Shown here: positions 35,187-44,407 of the stretch, one piece after another
How positions within the stretch are numbered: the stretch's first letter is position 1
How the letters are laid out: the number at the start of each line of letters is the position of its first letter
NCBI RefSeq assembly: GCF_009707955.1
Contig: NZ_WMDQ01000001.1
Location: 310,001 to 374,000, forward strand
From: Flavobacterium sp. LC2016-13
GTDB taxonomy: Bacteria > Bacteroidota > Bacteroidia > Flavobacteriales > Flavobacteriaceae
Reading direction: 5' to 3'
Length of the DNA stretch: 64,000 nt
Program-made: the position numbers and the translations under genes
Notes under the pieces: model-generated
The model's database searches: none
What the model saw: the letters and a program-made list of their open reading frames with translations, nothing else
Told to the model about the DNA's origin: nothing

Positions 35187-37340
35187 ATGAAAGATATCAA
35201 TTTCTTAACAATCCTGATTTTAGTTTTTATTTTAAGTTTTAATCAATCTCATGGAAATGAAACTATTAAAAATTTAAATAAAAATAGAAATACAACTACA
35301 AACGATACTCTAAAACCTAATAAAAAGTATAGTTCAAAAGCATTGTTCGCAATAACACCTCCAGTAATCAAAGCAACAGGAGATCAATTATATTGCCCGC
35401 AAAACACCTTAAATGTTGTAACTGACATTAGTATTACGTATGATCCTGCAGAACCATCAACAGAAGCTGTTTATATTCAAATTTCTTCTGGTTACTCTAA
35501 TGGTTTTGACAAACTTGAACTTTCAAATCCAACATCACATCCTTCTATCATAACGAGTTGGGATGTTACTGCCGGAAAATTAAAATTATCAAGTCCAACC
35601 GGTATTGCTGTTTTATACTCTGATTTTATAGATGCTATAAAAGATGTTGTGTTTTCTAATTCTTCAATTACTGCAACCGGAACCAAAACTTTTTCAATTA
35701 CAATTGGTCAGGCAAATTATTTACCTTCTACACAACATTATTATCTATTTGTATCCAATATTGGAATTACCTGGACAAATGCAAAATTAGCTGCTGAAGC
35801 AAGTACTTATTACGGGCTGAAAGGATATTTAGCCACGATTTTAGCCGCAGATGAAGCTCAATTAATTGGTGAACAGGCATCAGGAACAGGATGGATTGGC
35901 GGAAGCGACGCTGAAACGGAAGGAATTTGGAAATGGGTAACAGGTCCCGAAGCTGGAACTATCATGAATTATACTTTCTGGAATTCAGGTGAACCAAATC
36001 AACTGGGCGATGAAGATTACGCGCACATTACGCAACCCGGAATTGGCGTAAGAGGATCATGGAATGATTTATCAAATACCGGAGATACAAACGGCAGTTA
36101 TCAGCCTAAAGGATATGTTGTTGAATATGGAGGAATGCCCGGCGAACTGCCTCTACAAATAGCAGCCAGTACAAAAATTACGATTCCGCAAATTACAATA
36201 AACACTCCTGCTCCTATTTGCGATTCGGGAAGTTTTATTTTAAACGCAACCGCTACAGCGGGAGCAACAATTAAATGGTATGATGCTGCCACTGGTGGGA
36301 ATTTATTACGCACCGGAAACACGTATACAACACCAACTATAACTTCTTCAACAACCTATTATGCTGATGCAGGTTGCGAAAGTAATCGAAAATCAGTCAT
36401 AGCGACAATAAATACAACTCCTGCAACTCCTACAGCAACTTTAACAACTGTTGCAAGATGTGGTGCAGGAAGTGTTACGCTCGAAGCTAATTCAAATATT
36501 GGTACTATTAGTTGGTTTACAACTCCTACAGGCGACACAAGTGTATATAATGGTAATAGTTTTCCAACACCAGTTATTTCAGCAAATACTACTTATTATG
36601 CCCAGGCTTCTAATAATGGCTGTACTAATACAAATCGTACTCCGGTAAATGTTGTTATTTATACGCCTCCTGTAGTTGCTGATGAAGAAATTTCGATATG
36701 TGAGTTTGAAAAGAAAATAATAGATGCAGGAGTTGCAGGAATGAGCTATAAATGGAGCACTGAAGAAACAACTCAAAAAATCGAAATTAATGGTCCCGGC
36801 GTATATACCGTTGATGTGATAAGTCCTTTTCCTGAAAACTGTTCGAATACAAAAAAAATTACGGTCACTGAACATTTGATTCCCACAATAGATCGAATTG
36901 ACGTAGACGGAACAAAAGTTGTAATTTCTCTAACCAAAGAAGAAACCTATTATGAATATTCTGTAGACGGGATAAATTTTCAGAATTCTAATGTATTTTA
37001 TAATGTTCCAGGTGGATTGCAAACTGCTTATGCGCAAGAAAAAAATGGCTGTGGAGGCGTAACTCAAAGTTTTATTGTTCTTGTTTTTCCGACATTTTTC
37101 ACGCCAAACAACGATTCTTATAATGATTTGTGGGAAGTAACGGGAATGGAAAATTATCCTCAGGCACAAGTCACAATTTTTGACCGATACGGAAAACTTC
37201 TAGCACAATTAAGTCTTTCTAAAATGAGTTGGGATGGCACTTTCAACAAAATTCCATTGCCTGCGTCTGATTATTGGTATGTGCTAAAAATTGACGATAC
37301 AAAACCAATTTTTAAGGGTCATTTTTCGTTGAAGAGATAA
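35187..37340 (+). CDS. Secreted C-type-lectin-domain protein with type B T9SS sorting domain
   Basis: This 717-residue exoprotein has a signal peptide (about 1-23). A C-type-lectin-like domain spans about 185-312 (WTNAKLAAEASTYYGLKGYLA, TGWIGGSDAETEGIWKWVTG, NYTFWNSGEPNQLGDEDYAH; the WND-like calcium site reads GSWNDLSN). Two Ig-like repeats follow (STTYYADAGC and NTTYYAQASN, the Bacteroidota PKD/Ig_7 type). The C-terminus (from about 625; FPTFFTPNNDSYNDLWEV, FDRYGKLLAQ) is the gliding-motility-associated type B sorting domain that routes the protein through the type IX secretion system. It is probably a surface adhesin binding sugars (inference). Confidence 0.92.
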   Translation: MKDINFLTILILVFILSFNQSHGNETIKNLNKNRNTTTNDTLKPNKKYSSKALFAITPPVIKATGDQLYCPQNTLNVVTDISITYDPAEPSTEAVYIQISSGYSNGFDKLELSNPTSHPSIITSWDVTAGKLKLSSPTGIAVLYSDFIDAIKDVVFSNSSITATGTKTFSITIGQANYLPSTQHYYLFVSNIGITWTNAKLAAEASTYYGLKGYLATILAADEAQLIGEQASGTGWIGGSDAETEGIWKWVTGPEAGTIMNYTFWNSGEPNQLGDEDYAHITQPGIGVRGSWNDLSNTGDTNGSYQPKGYVVEYGGMPGELPLQIAASTKITIPQITINTPAPICDSGSFILNATATAGATIKWYDAATGGNLLRTGNTYTTPTITSSTTYYADAGCESNRKSVIATINTTPATPTATLTTVARCGAGSVTLEANSNIGTISWFTTPTGDTSVYNGNSFPTPVISANTTYYAQASNNGCTNTNRTPVNVVIYTPPVVADEEISICEFEKKIIDAGVAGMSYKWSTEETTQKIEINGPGVYTVDVISPFPENCSNTKKITVTEHLIPTIDRIDVDGTKVVISLTKEETYYEYSVDGINFQNSNVFYNVPGGLQTAYAQEKNGCGGVTQSFIVLVFPTFFTPNNDSYNDLWEVTGMENYPQAQVTIFDRYGKLLAQLSLSKMSWDGTFNKIPLPASDYWYVLKIDDTKPIFKGHFSLKR

Positions 37341-37345
37341 AATAT

Positions 37346-38479
37346 TTAAGAAATCTTTTTCTGAATTTCATCCAAAACAAAAAGATAATCTTCATGTTTT
37401 TTTACAAAATCACGATTCGAAACATCAATAATCAAAACATTAAGATCGGTTTGAGATTTAATATATTCTAAATAACCGTTATTGATTTTATCTAAATATT
37501 CTGCTTCAATATTTTGCTCATAATTTCGTCCGCGTTTCTTGATGTTTTCCAGTAAACGTGTCGTATTTTGGTATAAATAAATATACAAATCCGGCTTCGG
37601 CATTTCTTTATAAATAATATCAAACAAATTTCGGTACAAACGATATTCGTCTTCGGCAAGTGTGATTTTGGCAAAAATCAGTGATTTAAAAATATGATAA
37701 TCGGCTACAATAAAGTCTTTAAACAAATCAAACTGTGCCAAATCATCTGATAATTGCTGATATCTGTCGGCCAGAAAAGACATTTCTAACGGAAAAGCGT
37801 ATCGGTTCTGGTCTTTATAAAATTTGGGTAAAAACGGATTATCTGCAAAACGCTCCAGAACGGTTTTAGCATTAAAATCTTCAGCAATTTTATTTACCAA
37901 AGTTGTTTTTCCTGCACCAATATTTCCTTCAAAAGCAATATAATTAAACTTTTCTAGCGGAATTTCCTGCAACGGGTTTTTCAAATCCTGCACAACTGTA
38001 CAAATACTATCATCTGACGTGACAGCAATTAATTCGGCTATTGTTTTATGAAATATTGGATGTTTCCAGTTTAACTTTAAATCCTGCATTGGCAGTAATA
38101 CAAACTTTCTGTTTTGCATTAATGGATGCGGAATTTGTAGTTTTTCAGAATCTATGATTTCATTATCAAAAACAATCAAATCAACATCGATAAGTCGGGA
38201 TTGATAACCTTCCTGATTTGATCTGATTCTGCCTAATTGTTTTTCAACTTTTAAAACCTGATTTAGTATTTTTTGTGCTGATGAAGTGGTGTGCAAAAGC
38301 AATGCGCAATTATAAAAAGCATCACTTTCAAAACCCCATGACGGCGTTTCATATAGCCTTGAAACCTCAATTACAGTTCCTACTTCCTGATGTATCAAAG
38401 CAATACAACTTTGGATGTTTGTTAATCGGTCTCCCTGATTACTGCCTATAGATAAAACGACCTGATGCTGTGATTTCAT
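37346..38479 (-). CDS. folK: Fusion of FolK (HPPK) and deoxynucleoside kinase
   Basis: Residues 1-160 are 2-amino-4-hydroxy-6-hydroxymethyldihydropteridine pyrophosphokinase (SIGSNQGDRLTNIQSCIALI, YETPSWGFESDAFYNCAL, SRLIDVDLIVFDNE, PHPLMQNRKFVLLPM). Residues from about 170 on are a deoxynucleoside kinase with P-loop FEGNIGAGKTTLVNKIAE, ERFADNPFLPKFYKD, FLADRYQQL and the LID-like KKRGRNYEQNIEAEYLDKIN. The first part activates pterin for folate; the second salvages deoxynucleosides. Fused in one chain with no frameshift. It ends facing the lectin gene with only 5 bases between stops. Confidence 0.94.
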   Translation of the reverse strand: MKSQHQVVLSIGSNQGDRLTNIQSCIALIHQEVGTVIEVSRLYETPSWGFESDAFYNCALLLHTTSSAQKILNQVLKVEKQLGRIRSNQEGYQSRLIDVDLIVFDNEIIDSEKLQIPHPLMQNRKFVLLPMQDLKLNWKHPIFHKTIAELIAVTSDDSICTVVQDLKNPLQEIPLEKFNYIAFEGNIGAGKTTLVNKIAEDFNAKTVLERFADNPFLPKFYKDQNRYAFPLEMSFLADRYQQLSDDLAQFDLFKDFIVADYHIFKSLIFAKITLAEDEYRLYRNLFDIIYKEMPKPDLYIYLYQNTTRLLENIKKRGRNYEQNIEAEYLDKINNGYLEYIKSQTDLNVLIIDVSNRDFVKKHEDYLFVLDEIQKKIS

Positions 38480-38615
38480 AATTAATGCAAATTAACTAAA
38501 ACTATTTTAGAATTAACAATATATTTGTGAAACGAGTCCGCATTTTAATTGTGAATTTGTCCTGAAAATTTGTAACTTATTACTCTTTTTCGATACTTAT
38601 TAAAAAAATATATTT

Positions 38616-40373
38616 ATGAAATTTCTAGGAAATGTAGTTGCCACAGTAATTGGTATTTTTGTATTTATCATGTTGTTCTTTTTTGGAGTAATCCTTATCG
38701 GAGCCATTTTTGGAGGAGACGATAGTGTTTCTGTTAAAGCGGATTCTGTTATAGAATTAAATTTAAAAAAAATTAATAATGATTATGCCGGAAAATATAA
38801 AGATCCGTGGGTAAGTGTTTTTTCTGATAAAGAAGGAGTTGGCTTAACCGATGTTATCAACGCTATCGAAGCGGCTAAAACTGATGATAAAATAAAAGGA
38901 ATCTCTATCTTAAATGATGAATCATCTTTGGGATTGGCTCAATATAAAGATTTGAGAAATGCGCTTGAAAGCTTTAAGAAATCAGGAAAATTTGTTTGGG
39001 CTTACGCGAATACTTATTCTCAAAAAGAATATTATTTAAACTCGGTTGCCAATACTATTTATTTGAATCCTGCGGGAGATTTAGATTTTAAAGGGCTTTC
39101 GTCTGAAGTAATGTTTTTTAAAGACTTTCAGGATAAATCAGGCATTCATATGGAAGTGATTCGTCACGGAAAATATAAAAGTGCGGTTGAACCATTTTTA
39201 GAAAATAAAATGAGCGACGCCAACAGGGAACAAATTACAGCTTTATTGAATTCTATCTGGACAAATGTTTCTACGGATATTTCAAAAAGCCGAAATATTC
39301 CGCTTCCTAAACTAAATGAAATTGCAAATGGTTTATTGGCCAGAACTCCGGAAATGGCAAAAGCACAACATTTAGTAGACATCGTTGCTTATGAAGATGT
39401 ATATCATAACGCGATCAAAAAACAATTGAAAGTTACAGGCGATGACGATTACAACAAAATCTCGATTTTAGATTATACTCAAAATAACATCACAACGGCT
39501 TTAACCAATACATCAAGCGATCAAATTGCGATTATTTACGCTCAGGGTGAAATCGAAAGTGGTGAAGGCGATGTAACCGTAATTGGTGAAGGTGCCATGC
39601 GTCGTTCTTTGCAGGAAGCCAGAAAAGACGATGATGTAAAAGCTATTGTGCTTCGAATTGACAGTCCTGGCGGAAGTGCTTTAACTTCTGATTTAATTTG
39701 GAGAGAAATTGAAGTTACTAAAAAAGTAAAACCTGTTGTGGTTTCTATGGGAAATTATGCTGCTTCGGGCGGATATTATATTGCTTGTAATGCGAATAAA
39801 ATTTTTGCTGAAAAAAATACCATTACAGGTTCGATTGGCGTTTTTGGTATTTTACCAAACTTTAGTCCGTTAGCCAATAAATTAGGAATTAATACCGAAC
39901 AAGTAGAAACACACGAAAACTCTGCCAATTACAGTCCATTTGTTCCTGTTGATGAAAAATTCAAAGCTTTTACTTTAGAAGGCGTAGAACATATTTACAA
40001 CACTTTTGTAACACATGTAGCTGAAGGTCGAAAAATGACTTTTGCGCAAGTTGATGCCATTGCACAAGGAAGAGTATGGTCAGGATCTGAAGCTATAAAA
40101 ATTGGTTTAGTAGATCAAATTGGTGGTTTGAATGACGCTGTTGCCGAAGCTGCAAAAATTGCTAAAATAAAATCGTACAGCACACAAAACTATCCTGAAT
40201 ACAAAAAGTCGTTTAATGATGTATTATCAGGCTTGCCTTTTGCAAAATCTAAAGAAGCTTTTATTAAAGAAGAAATTGGTCAGGAAAACTACCTTCTTAT
40301 AGAACAGGTAAAAAGACTTCAAAAACAAAAAGGCGTTCAGGCGATCTTACCTTTCGGGTTGAATATTAAATAA
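38616..40373 (+). CDS. sppA: Signal peptide peptidase, 67-kDa type
   Basis: This 585-residue membrane serine protease has one N-terminal anchor (residues 9-33) and two tandem S49 halves, as in E. coli SppA. The Lys of the dyad is Lys188 in GKYKSAVEPF and the Ser is Ser384 in YAASGGYYIACNANKIFA. ITGSIGVFGILPNF follows. It degrades cleaved signal peptides in the periplasm-facing membrane. A hydrolase gene begins 11 bases after it. Confidence 0.95.
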   Translation: MKFLGNVVATVIGIFVFIMLFFFGVILIGAIFGGDDSVSVKADSVIELNLKKINNDYAGKYKDPWVSVFSDKEGVGLTDVINAIEAAKTDDKIKGISILNDESSLGLAQYKDLRNALESFKKSGKFVWAYANTYSQKEYYLNSVANTIYLNPAGDLDFKGLSSEVMFFKDFQDKSGIHMEVIRHGKYKSAVEPFLENKMSDANREQITALLNSIWTNVSTDISKSRNIPLPKLNEIANGLLARTPEMAKAQHLVDIVAYEDVYHNAIKKQLKVTGDDDYNKISILDYTQNNITTALTNTSSDQIAIIYAQGEIESGEGDVTVIGEGAMRRSLQEARKDDDVKAIVLRIDSPGGSALTSDLIWREIEVTKKVKPVVVSMGNYAASGGYYIACNANKIFAEKNTITGSIGVFGILPNFSPLANKLGINTEQVETHENSANYSPFVPVDEKFKAFTLEGVEHIYNTFVTHVAEGRKMTFAQVDAIAQGRVWSGSEAIKIGLVDQIGGLNDAVAEAAKIAKIKSYSTQNYPEYKKSFNDVLSGLPFAKSKEAFIKEEIGQENYLLIEQVKRLQKQKGVQAILPFGLNIK

Positions 40374-40384
40374 AGCATACTAAA

Positions 40385-41332
40385 ATGAAAAATGTCTTTT
40401 TTCTGTTTTTTCTTTTATTGCTGAGTTCTGTAAATGCACAGGATAAAAACCAAATCACTTTTCAGGAATCTTCTGCGATTTTAAAAATCAATAAAGATCA
40501 GCTCTATGGTACGTTAACAATGCCGGATATTACGAAAAAATGTCCCGTTGCTTTAATAATTGCCGGTTCAGGACCTACAGACAGAAATGGAAATAACGCG
40601 ATGATGAAAAACAATTCATTAAAAATGCTGGCCGAAACTCTGGCAAAAAATGGAATTGCATCTTTAAGGTTTGACAAAAGAGGAATTGGCGAAAGTAAAA
40701 CCGCTGCTGCAACTGAATCTGCTTTAGTTTTTGAAAATTATATTGAAGATACCAAAAGCTGGATAAACTATTTAAAACAAGACAAACGTTTTTCGCAGTT
40801 GATTGTTATTGGTCATAGCGAAGGTTCTTTGATTGGAATGATTGCGGGAGCAAAAGCTGATAAATTTATTTCGATTGCCGGTGCCGGAGACTCAGCAGAT
40901 AAAATTTTAAAAGCACAAATAGCCCGAAAATCTAATAAAGAAATTGAGGATCTTACGTTTCCGATAATTGACAGTTTAAAGAATGGAAAAACCGTAAAAA
41001 ATGTTGATCCGATGCTTAATAGTTTATTTAGACCAAGTATTCAGCCTTATATTATTTCGTGGTTTAAATATAATCCTCAAACAGAAATAAAAAAATTAAC
41101 CATTCCTGTTTTAATTTTGCAAGGAAATAAAGATTTGCAAGTCACCATAAAAGATGCTGAAAATTTATCTGAAGCGAACAAAAAGGCTGAATTGCTAATT
41201 ATAGATAAGATGAACCATGTCATGAAAATTATTGATGGTGATGAACAGGCCAATTTTGCCAGTTATAACAATGAAACTTTACCCATTTCGGAAGTAATGA
41301 TGAATAAAATAGTTTCTTTTAGCAAAAAATAA
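40385..41332 (+). CDS. Secreted alpha/beta hydrolase (dienelactone-hydrolase-like)
   Basis: The 315-residue protein has a signal peptide (1-18, SSVNAQDK). The hydrolase core has a GSGPTDRNGNNAMMKNN oxyanion region near 58, the RFDKRGIGESK turn near 97, a nucleophile elbow GHSEGS near 142 and a late VLILQGNKDLQV / NHVMKII His region near 236-280. Substrate unknown. It probably shares an operon with sppA because only 11 bases separate them. Confidence 0.9.
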   Translation: MKNVFFLFFLLLLSSVNAQDKNQITFQESSAILKINKDQLYGTLTMPDITKKCPVALIIAGSGPTDRNGNNAMMKNNSLKMLAETLAKNGIASLRFDKRGIGESKTAAATESALVFENYIEDTKSWINYLKQDKRFSQLIVIGHSEGSLIGMIAGAKADKFISIAGAGDSADKILKAQIARKSNKEIEDLTFPIIDSLKNGKTVKNVDPMLNSLFRPSIQPYIISWFKYNPQTEIKKLTIPVLILQGNKDLQVTIKDAENLSEANKKAELLIIDKMNHVMKIIDGDEQANFASYNNETLPISEVMMNKIVSFSKK

Positions 41333-41351
41333 TAAAATTGCAAAACGTCCC

Positions 41352-41386
41352 AAAATCCGTTTGATTCATTTCAAACGGATTTTTTT
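41352..41386 (+). terminator. Terminator of the sppA-hydrolase unit
   Basis: AAAATCCGTTTGA pairs with TCAAACGGATTTT around a short loop and ends in T residues. Confidence 0.88.
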
Positions 41387-41579
41387 GTGTAAATAAAAAC
41401 AATTTCTTAGCATATCGCGGCGTTTATACTCAATAGCTATTATTAAATTAACCCAAAGTTAATTTACACTTAACGCCTTTAGCCCTTTGTCCTGCCTATT
41501 TTAGCAAAAAATTAATGCATCAGACAAAACCGTACACGCCTACATATAAACGCATAGAAAATTAATTTATTTTTTTTTG

Positions 41580-41625
41580 ATAGCTTGCCCATAATCGAAA
41601 TTCGATTTACGGCAGGCTATTGTTT
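41580..41625. terminator. Two-tier hairpin in the 41.3-41.7 kb gap, terminator-like
   Basis: ATAGCTTGCC pairs with GGCAGGCTAT (one wobble) and encloses the smaller AATCGAA/TTCGATT hairpin; T tracts flank both sides. No gene ends here. Upstream in the gap are an AAATTAAC/GTTAATTT inverted repeat and a promoter-like TATTTTAG near 41499, so it may end a short untranslated RNA. Confidence 0.5.
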
Positions 41626-41664
41626 TTTATGATAAATTTCAAATGAAGACAATTATAAAAAGTC

Positions 41665-41672
41665 TATTTTTG
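41665..41672 (+). promoter_or_regulatory. -7 box (TATTTTTG) of the AsmA-like gene
   Basis: TATTTTTG fits TAnnTTTG and ends 54 bases before the ATG. Confidence 0.6.
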
Positions 41673-41726
41673 CAAGAATAGTACATATAAATTAAGAACC
41701 TTAAAACCTCAAATCTATAATTAATT

Positions 41727-44357
41727 ATGTTAAAGAAAATTTTAAAAATCGCAGCCATTGTCCTTGTGGTAATTATCGCCGCATTATTTGCCATTCCGTA
41801 TCTTTTTAAAGATCAGATAAAAGCAAAAATTACAGAAGCCATTAATGAAAGTGTTGATGCAAAAGTGAGTTTTGCTGATGCTGATTTAAGTTTATTCAAA
41901 AACTTTCCGAATGCTACTGTAGGAATTGAGAAATTATTAATTATCAATAAAGCTCCTTTTGAAGGCGATACGCTTGTTTCGTTAGGCGAATTGAATTTAA
42001 AAATGAGCATCAAAGAACTTTTTAAAGGAAAAGATGAACCATTAAACATTCAGGGAATTAGCTCTGAGAATGGTATAATCAATATTATCTTTAATAAAGA
42101 TGGTGTTGGAAACTTTGATATTGCATTAAAAGACAAAAAAGAAGAAACACAAAAAGACGAAGCGAGCAAACCACTTTCTTTAAAAATCCAGAACTATAAA
42201 ATCGAGAATTTTACTTTTAGATATATCGATCAGGGTTCTAAAATAAAAATGGTTATTGATAGTTTAAACCATGAAGGAACCGGAGATTTTACCAATTCTA
42301 TACTTGATTTAAATACAAAAACTACGGCTAACGTTTCATTAGATATGGACAAGGTTAATTATATGAAAAATATAAAATTGACTTTAGATGCTGTTTTAGG
42401 AATTGATTTAGACAAAAGCAAATATACTTTTAAAGAGAATAAAGCTTTAATAAACCAATTGCCTTTAGAATTTGACGGGTTTATTCAAATGGTTGAAAAA
42501 GGTCAGATTTATGATTTGAAATTTAAAACACCAACTTCATCATTTACCAATTTCTTAGGATTAATTCCTTCGGCTTATGCATCGAGTTTAGAAGGCGTAA
42601 AAACAACCGGAGATTTTACAGTTGTTGGTTTTGCAAAAGGAGAATTAACAGAAACTACAGTTCCTAAATTCAATATTGCAATTGCATCAAACAACTCTTC
42701 TTTCCAATATCCGAACTTACCAAAATCAGTTCAAAATATTGTTATTGATACCAAAATCATCAATGAAACGGGTATTTTAAATGATACTTATGTAAACTTA
42801 GATCAATTATCATTCAAAATTGACCAGGATGTTTTTAGCGCTAAAGCAAATGTTAGAAACATTACGGTAAATCCGTTAGTAAAAGCGGCTTTAAAAGGAA
42901 CTATTAATTTAGCAAACCTTTCAAAAGCATATCCTATAAAAATGGATAAACCTTTGGCTGGTATTCTTAAAGCTGATGTTACTACAGAATTTGATATGGC
43001 ATCTGTAGAAAAAAGCCAATACGAAAACATCAAAAATGCCGGAACTATGAGTTTGTCTGGATTTAAATATACTGATGAAAACAACAAGTCGATGAATATT
43101 AGTACGGCTTTGGTAGAATTTAATCCAAGCAGAATCAACTTAAAACAATTTGATGCTACTACAGGAAAAAGTGATATTAGCATTAATGGGGTTTTAGAGA
43201 ATTTCTATGGTTTTATGTTCAAAAAACAAGAGTTGAAAGGAAACTTCAACATGAGCTCAAACCAATTGGCTGTTGATGATTTCATGACTTCTGGTGAACC
43301 TGCACCTGCAAAAACAGAAACAGAAACAAAATCTACAGAAACGAAATCAGGAACTGCAAAACCTGCTGAAGCGATGAAGATTCCTGCGTTTTTAAATTGT
43401 ACGATAAATGCAAAAGCAAATACGGTTTTGTATGATAATTTGAAATTAAAAGATGTTTCAGGAAGATTGGTTGTTAAAGATGAAAAAGCTTCTTTAGAAA
43501 ACTTTAAAACATCTATTTTTGGTGGAACAATTGGCTTAAACGGAGCTGTTTCGACTAAAGCAAAAGTTCCAACTTTTGATATGAATTTAGGTTTCAATCA
43601 AGTTGATATTGCGCAAACTTTTACGCAATTAGACATGATGAAAAAAATTGCGCCATTGGCAGGAATTGTAAATGGAAAAATTAATTCGACTATAAAATTA
43701 AATGGTAATCTGGATGCAAAAGAATTGACTCCGGACTTAAAATCTATTACGGGAGATTTAGTTGGACAATTGCTTTCTACAAGTGTAAATGCTAAAAACT
43801 CAACTTTATTGAATTCTTTAACTTCAAATATTAAATTTCTTGATGCAAGCAAATTGAATTTGAATGATTTGAAAATGGCGTTGACTTTTGAGGATGGAAA
43901 AGTAAATGTAAAACCATTTGATATTAAATATCAAGATATTAAAGTTACTGTTGGCGGAACGCACGGTTTTGACCAAACTATGAACTATAACTTAAAATTA
44001 GATGTTCCTGCTAAATATTTAGGATCTGAGGCTAACGCTTTGATTGCAAAAATGTCTCCTGCCGATGCTGCAAAACTGGATAATATTCCGATAAATGCAT
44101 TGATTACAGGGAATTTTTCTAATCCTAAAATATCAACTGATATGAAAAGTGCGGTTAACAGTTTAGCTTCTCAGGTTGTGAGTCAGCAAAAAGAGAAATT
44201 AACACAAAAAGGAGCTTCTGCGCTTAGTGATTTGATCAACAAAAATACAAAAGCTAAAGATACAACGCAGGCTGCAAAAACAGAAAAAGAAACTAAAACA
44301 CAAGAAGCTACTAAAAAAGCTGGTGACTTATTAAACGGTTTATTTAAGAAAAAATAA
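41727..44357 (+). CDS. AsmA-like envelope protein
   Basis: This 876-residue protein has an N-terminal membrane anchor (residues 8-27, IAAIVLVVIIAALFAIPYLF) and an AsmA N-domain (KITEAINESVDAKVSFADADLSLFKNFPNA, VSLGELNLKMSIKELFKG). A long repeated beta-groove body follows, then the conserved AsmA C-terminal region (TQLDMMKKIAPLAGIVNGKI, GQLLSTSVNAKNSTLLNSL). The tail (from about 820) is Lys/Thr-rich and charged. AsmA-family proteins bridge inner and outer membranes and are thought to move phospholipids. This one probably supports outer membrane assembly; the specific role is unproven. Confidence 0.9.
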   Translation: MLKKILKIAAIVLVVIIAALFAIPYLFKDQIKAKITEAINESVDAKVSFADADLSLFKNFPNATVGIEKLLIINKAPFEGDTLVSLGELNLKMSIKELFKGKDEPLNIQGISSENGIINIIFNKDGVGNFDIALKDKKEETQKDEASKPLSLKIQNYKIENFTFRYIDQGSKIKMVIDSLNHEGTGDFTNSILDLNTKTTANVSLDMDKVNYMKNIKLTLDAVLGIDLDKSKYTFKENKALINQLPLEFDGFIQMVEKGQIYDLKFKTPTSSFTNFLGLIPSAYASSLEGVKTTGDFTVVGFAKGELTETTVPKFNIAIASNNSSFQYPNLPKSVQNIVIDTKIINETGILNDTYVNLDQLSFKIDQDVFSAKANVRNITVNPLVKAALKGTINLANLSKAYPIKMDKPLAGILKADVTTEFDMASVEKSQYENIKNAGTMSLSGFKYTDENNKSMNISTALVEFNPSRINLKQFDATTGKSDISINGVLENFYGFMFKKQELKGNFNMSSNQLAVDDFMTSGEPAPAKTETETKSTETKSGTAKPAEAMKIPAFLNCTINAKANTVLYDNLKLKDVSGRLVVKDEKASLENFKTSIFGGTIGLNGAVSTKAKVPTFDMNLGFNQVDIAQTFTQLDMMKKIAPLAGIVNGKINSTIKLNGNLDAKELTPDLKSITGDLVGQLLSTSVNAKNSTLLNSLTSNIKFLDASKLNLNDLKMALTFEDGKVNVKPFDIKYQDIKVTVGGTHGFDQTMNYNLKLDVPAKYLGSEANALIAKMSPADAAKLDNIPINALITGNFSNPKISTDMKSAVNSLASQVVSQQKEKLTQKGASALSDLINKNTKAKDTTQAAKTEKETKTQEATKKAGDLLNGLFKKK

Positions 44358-44369
44358 TCTAACAAAAAG

Positions 44370-44405
44370 TAAAAGGCCATTCACTGCGGTGAATGGCCTT
44401 TTTTA
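44370..44405. terminator. Bidirectional terminator between asmA-like and GT9 genes
   Basis: AAAAGGCCATTCAC pairs perfectly with GTGAATGGCCTTTT around TGCG. The genes converge on it. Confidence 0.9.
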
Positions 44406-44407
44406 TT

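Noticed and set aside
43205..43597. 130-codon reverse frame opposite the AsmA-like gene
   Set aside because: Antisense shadow; hydrophobicity is a by-product of the Lys/Glu codons on the other strand.
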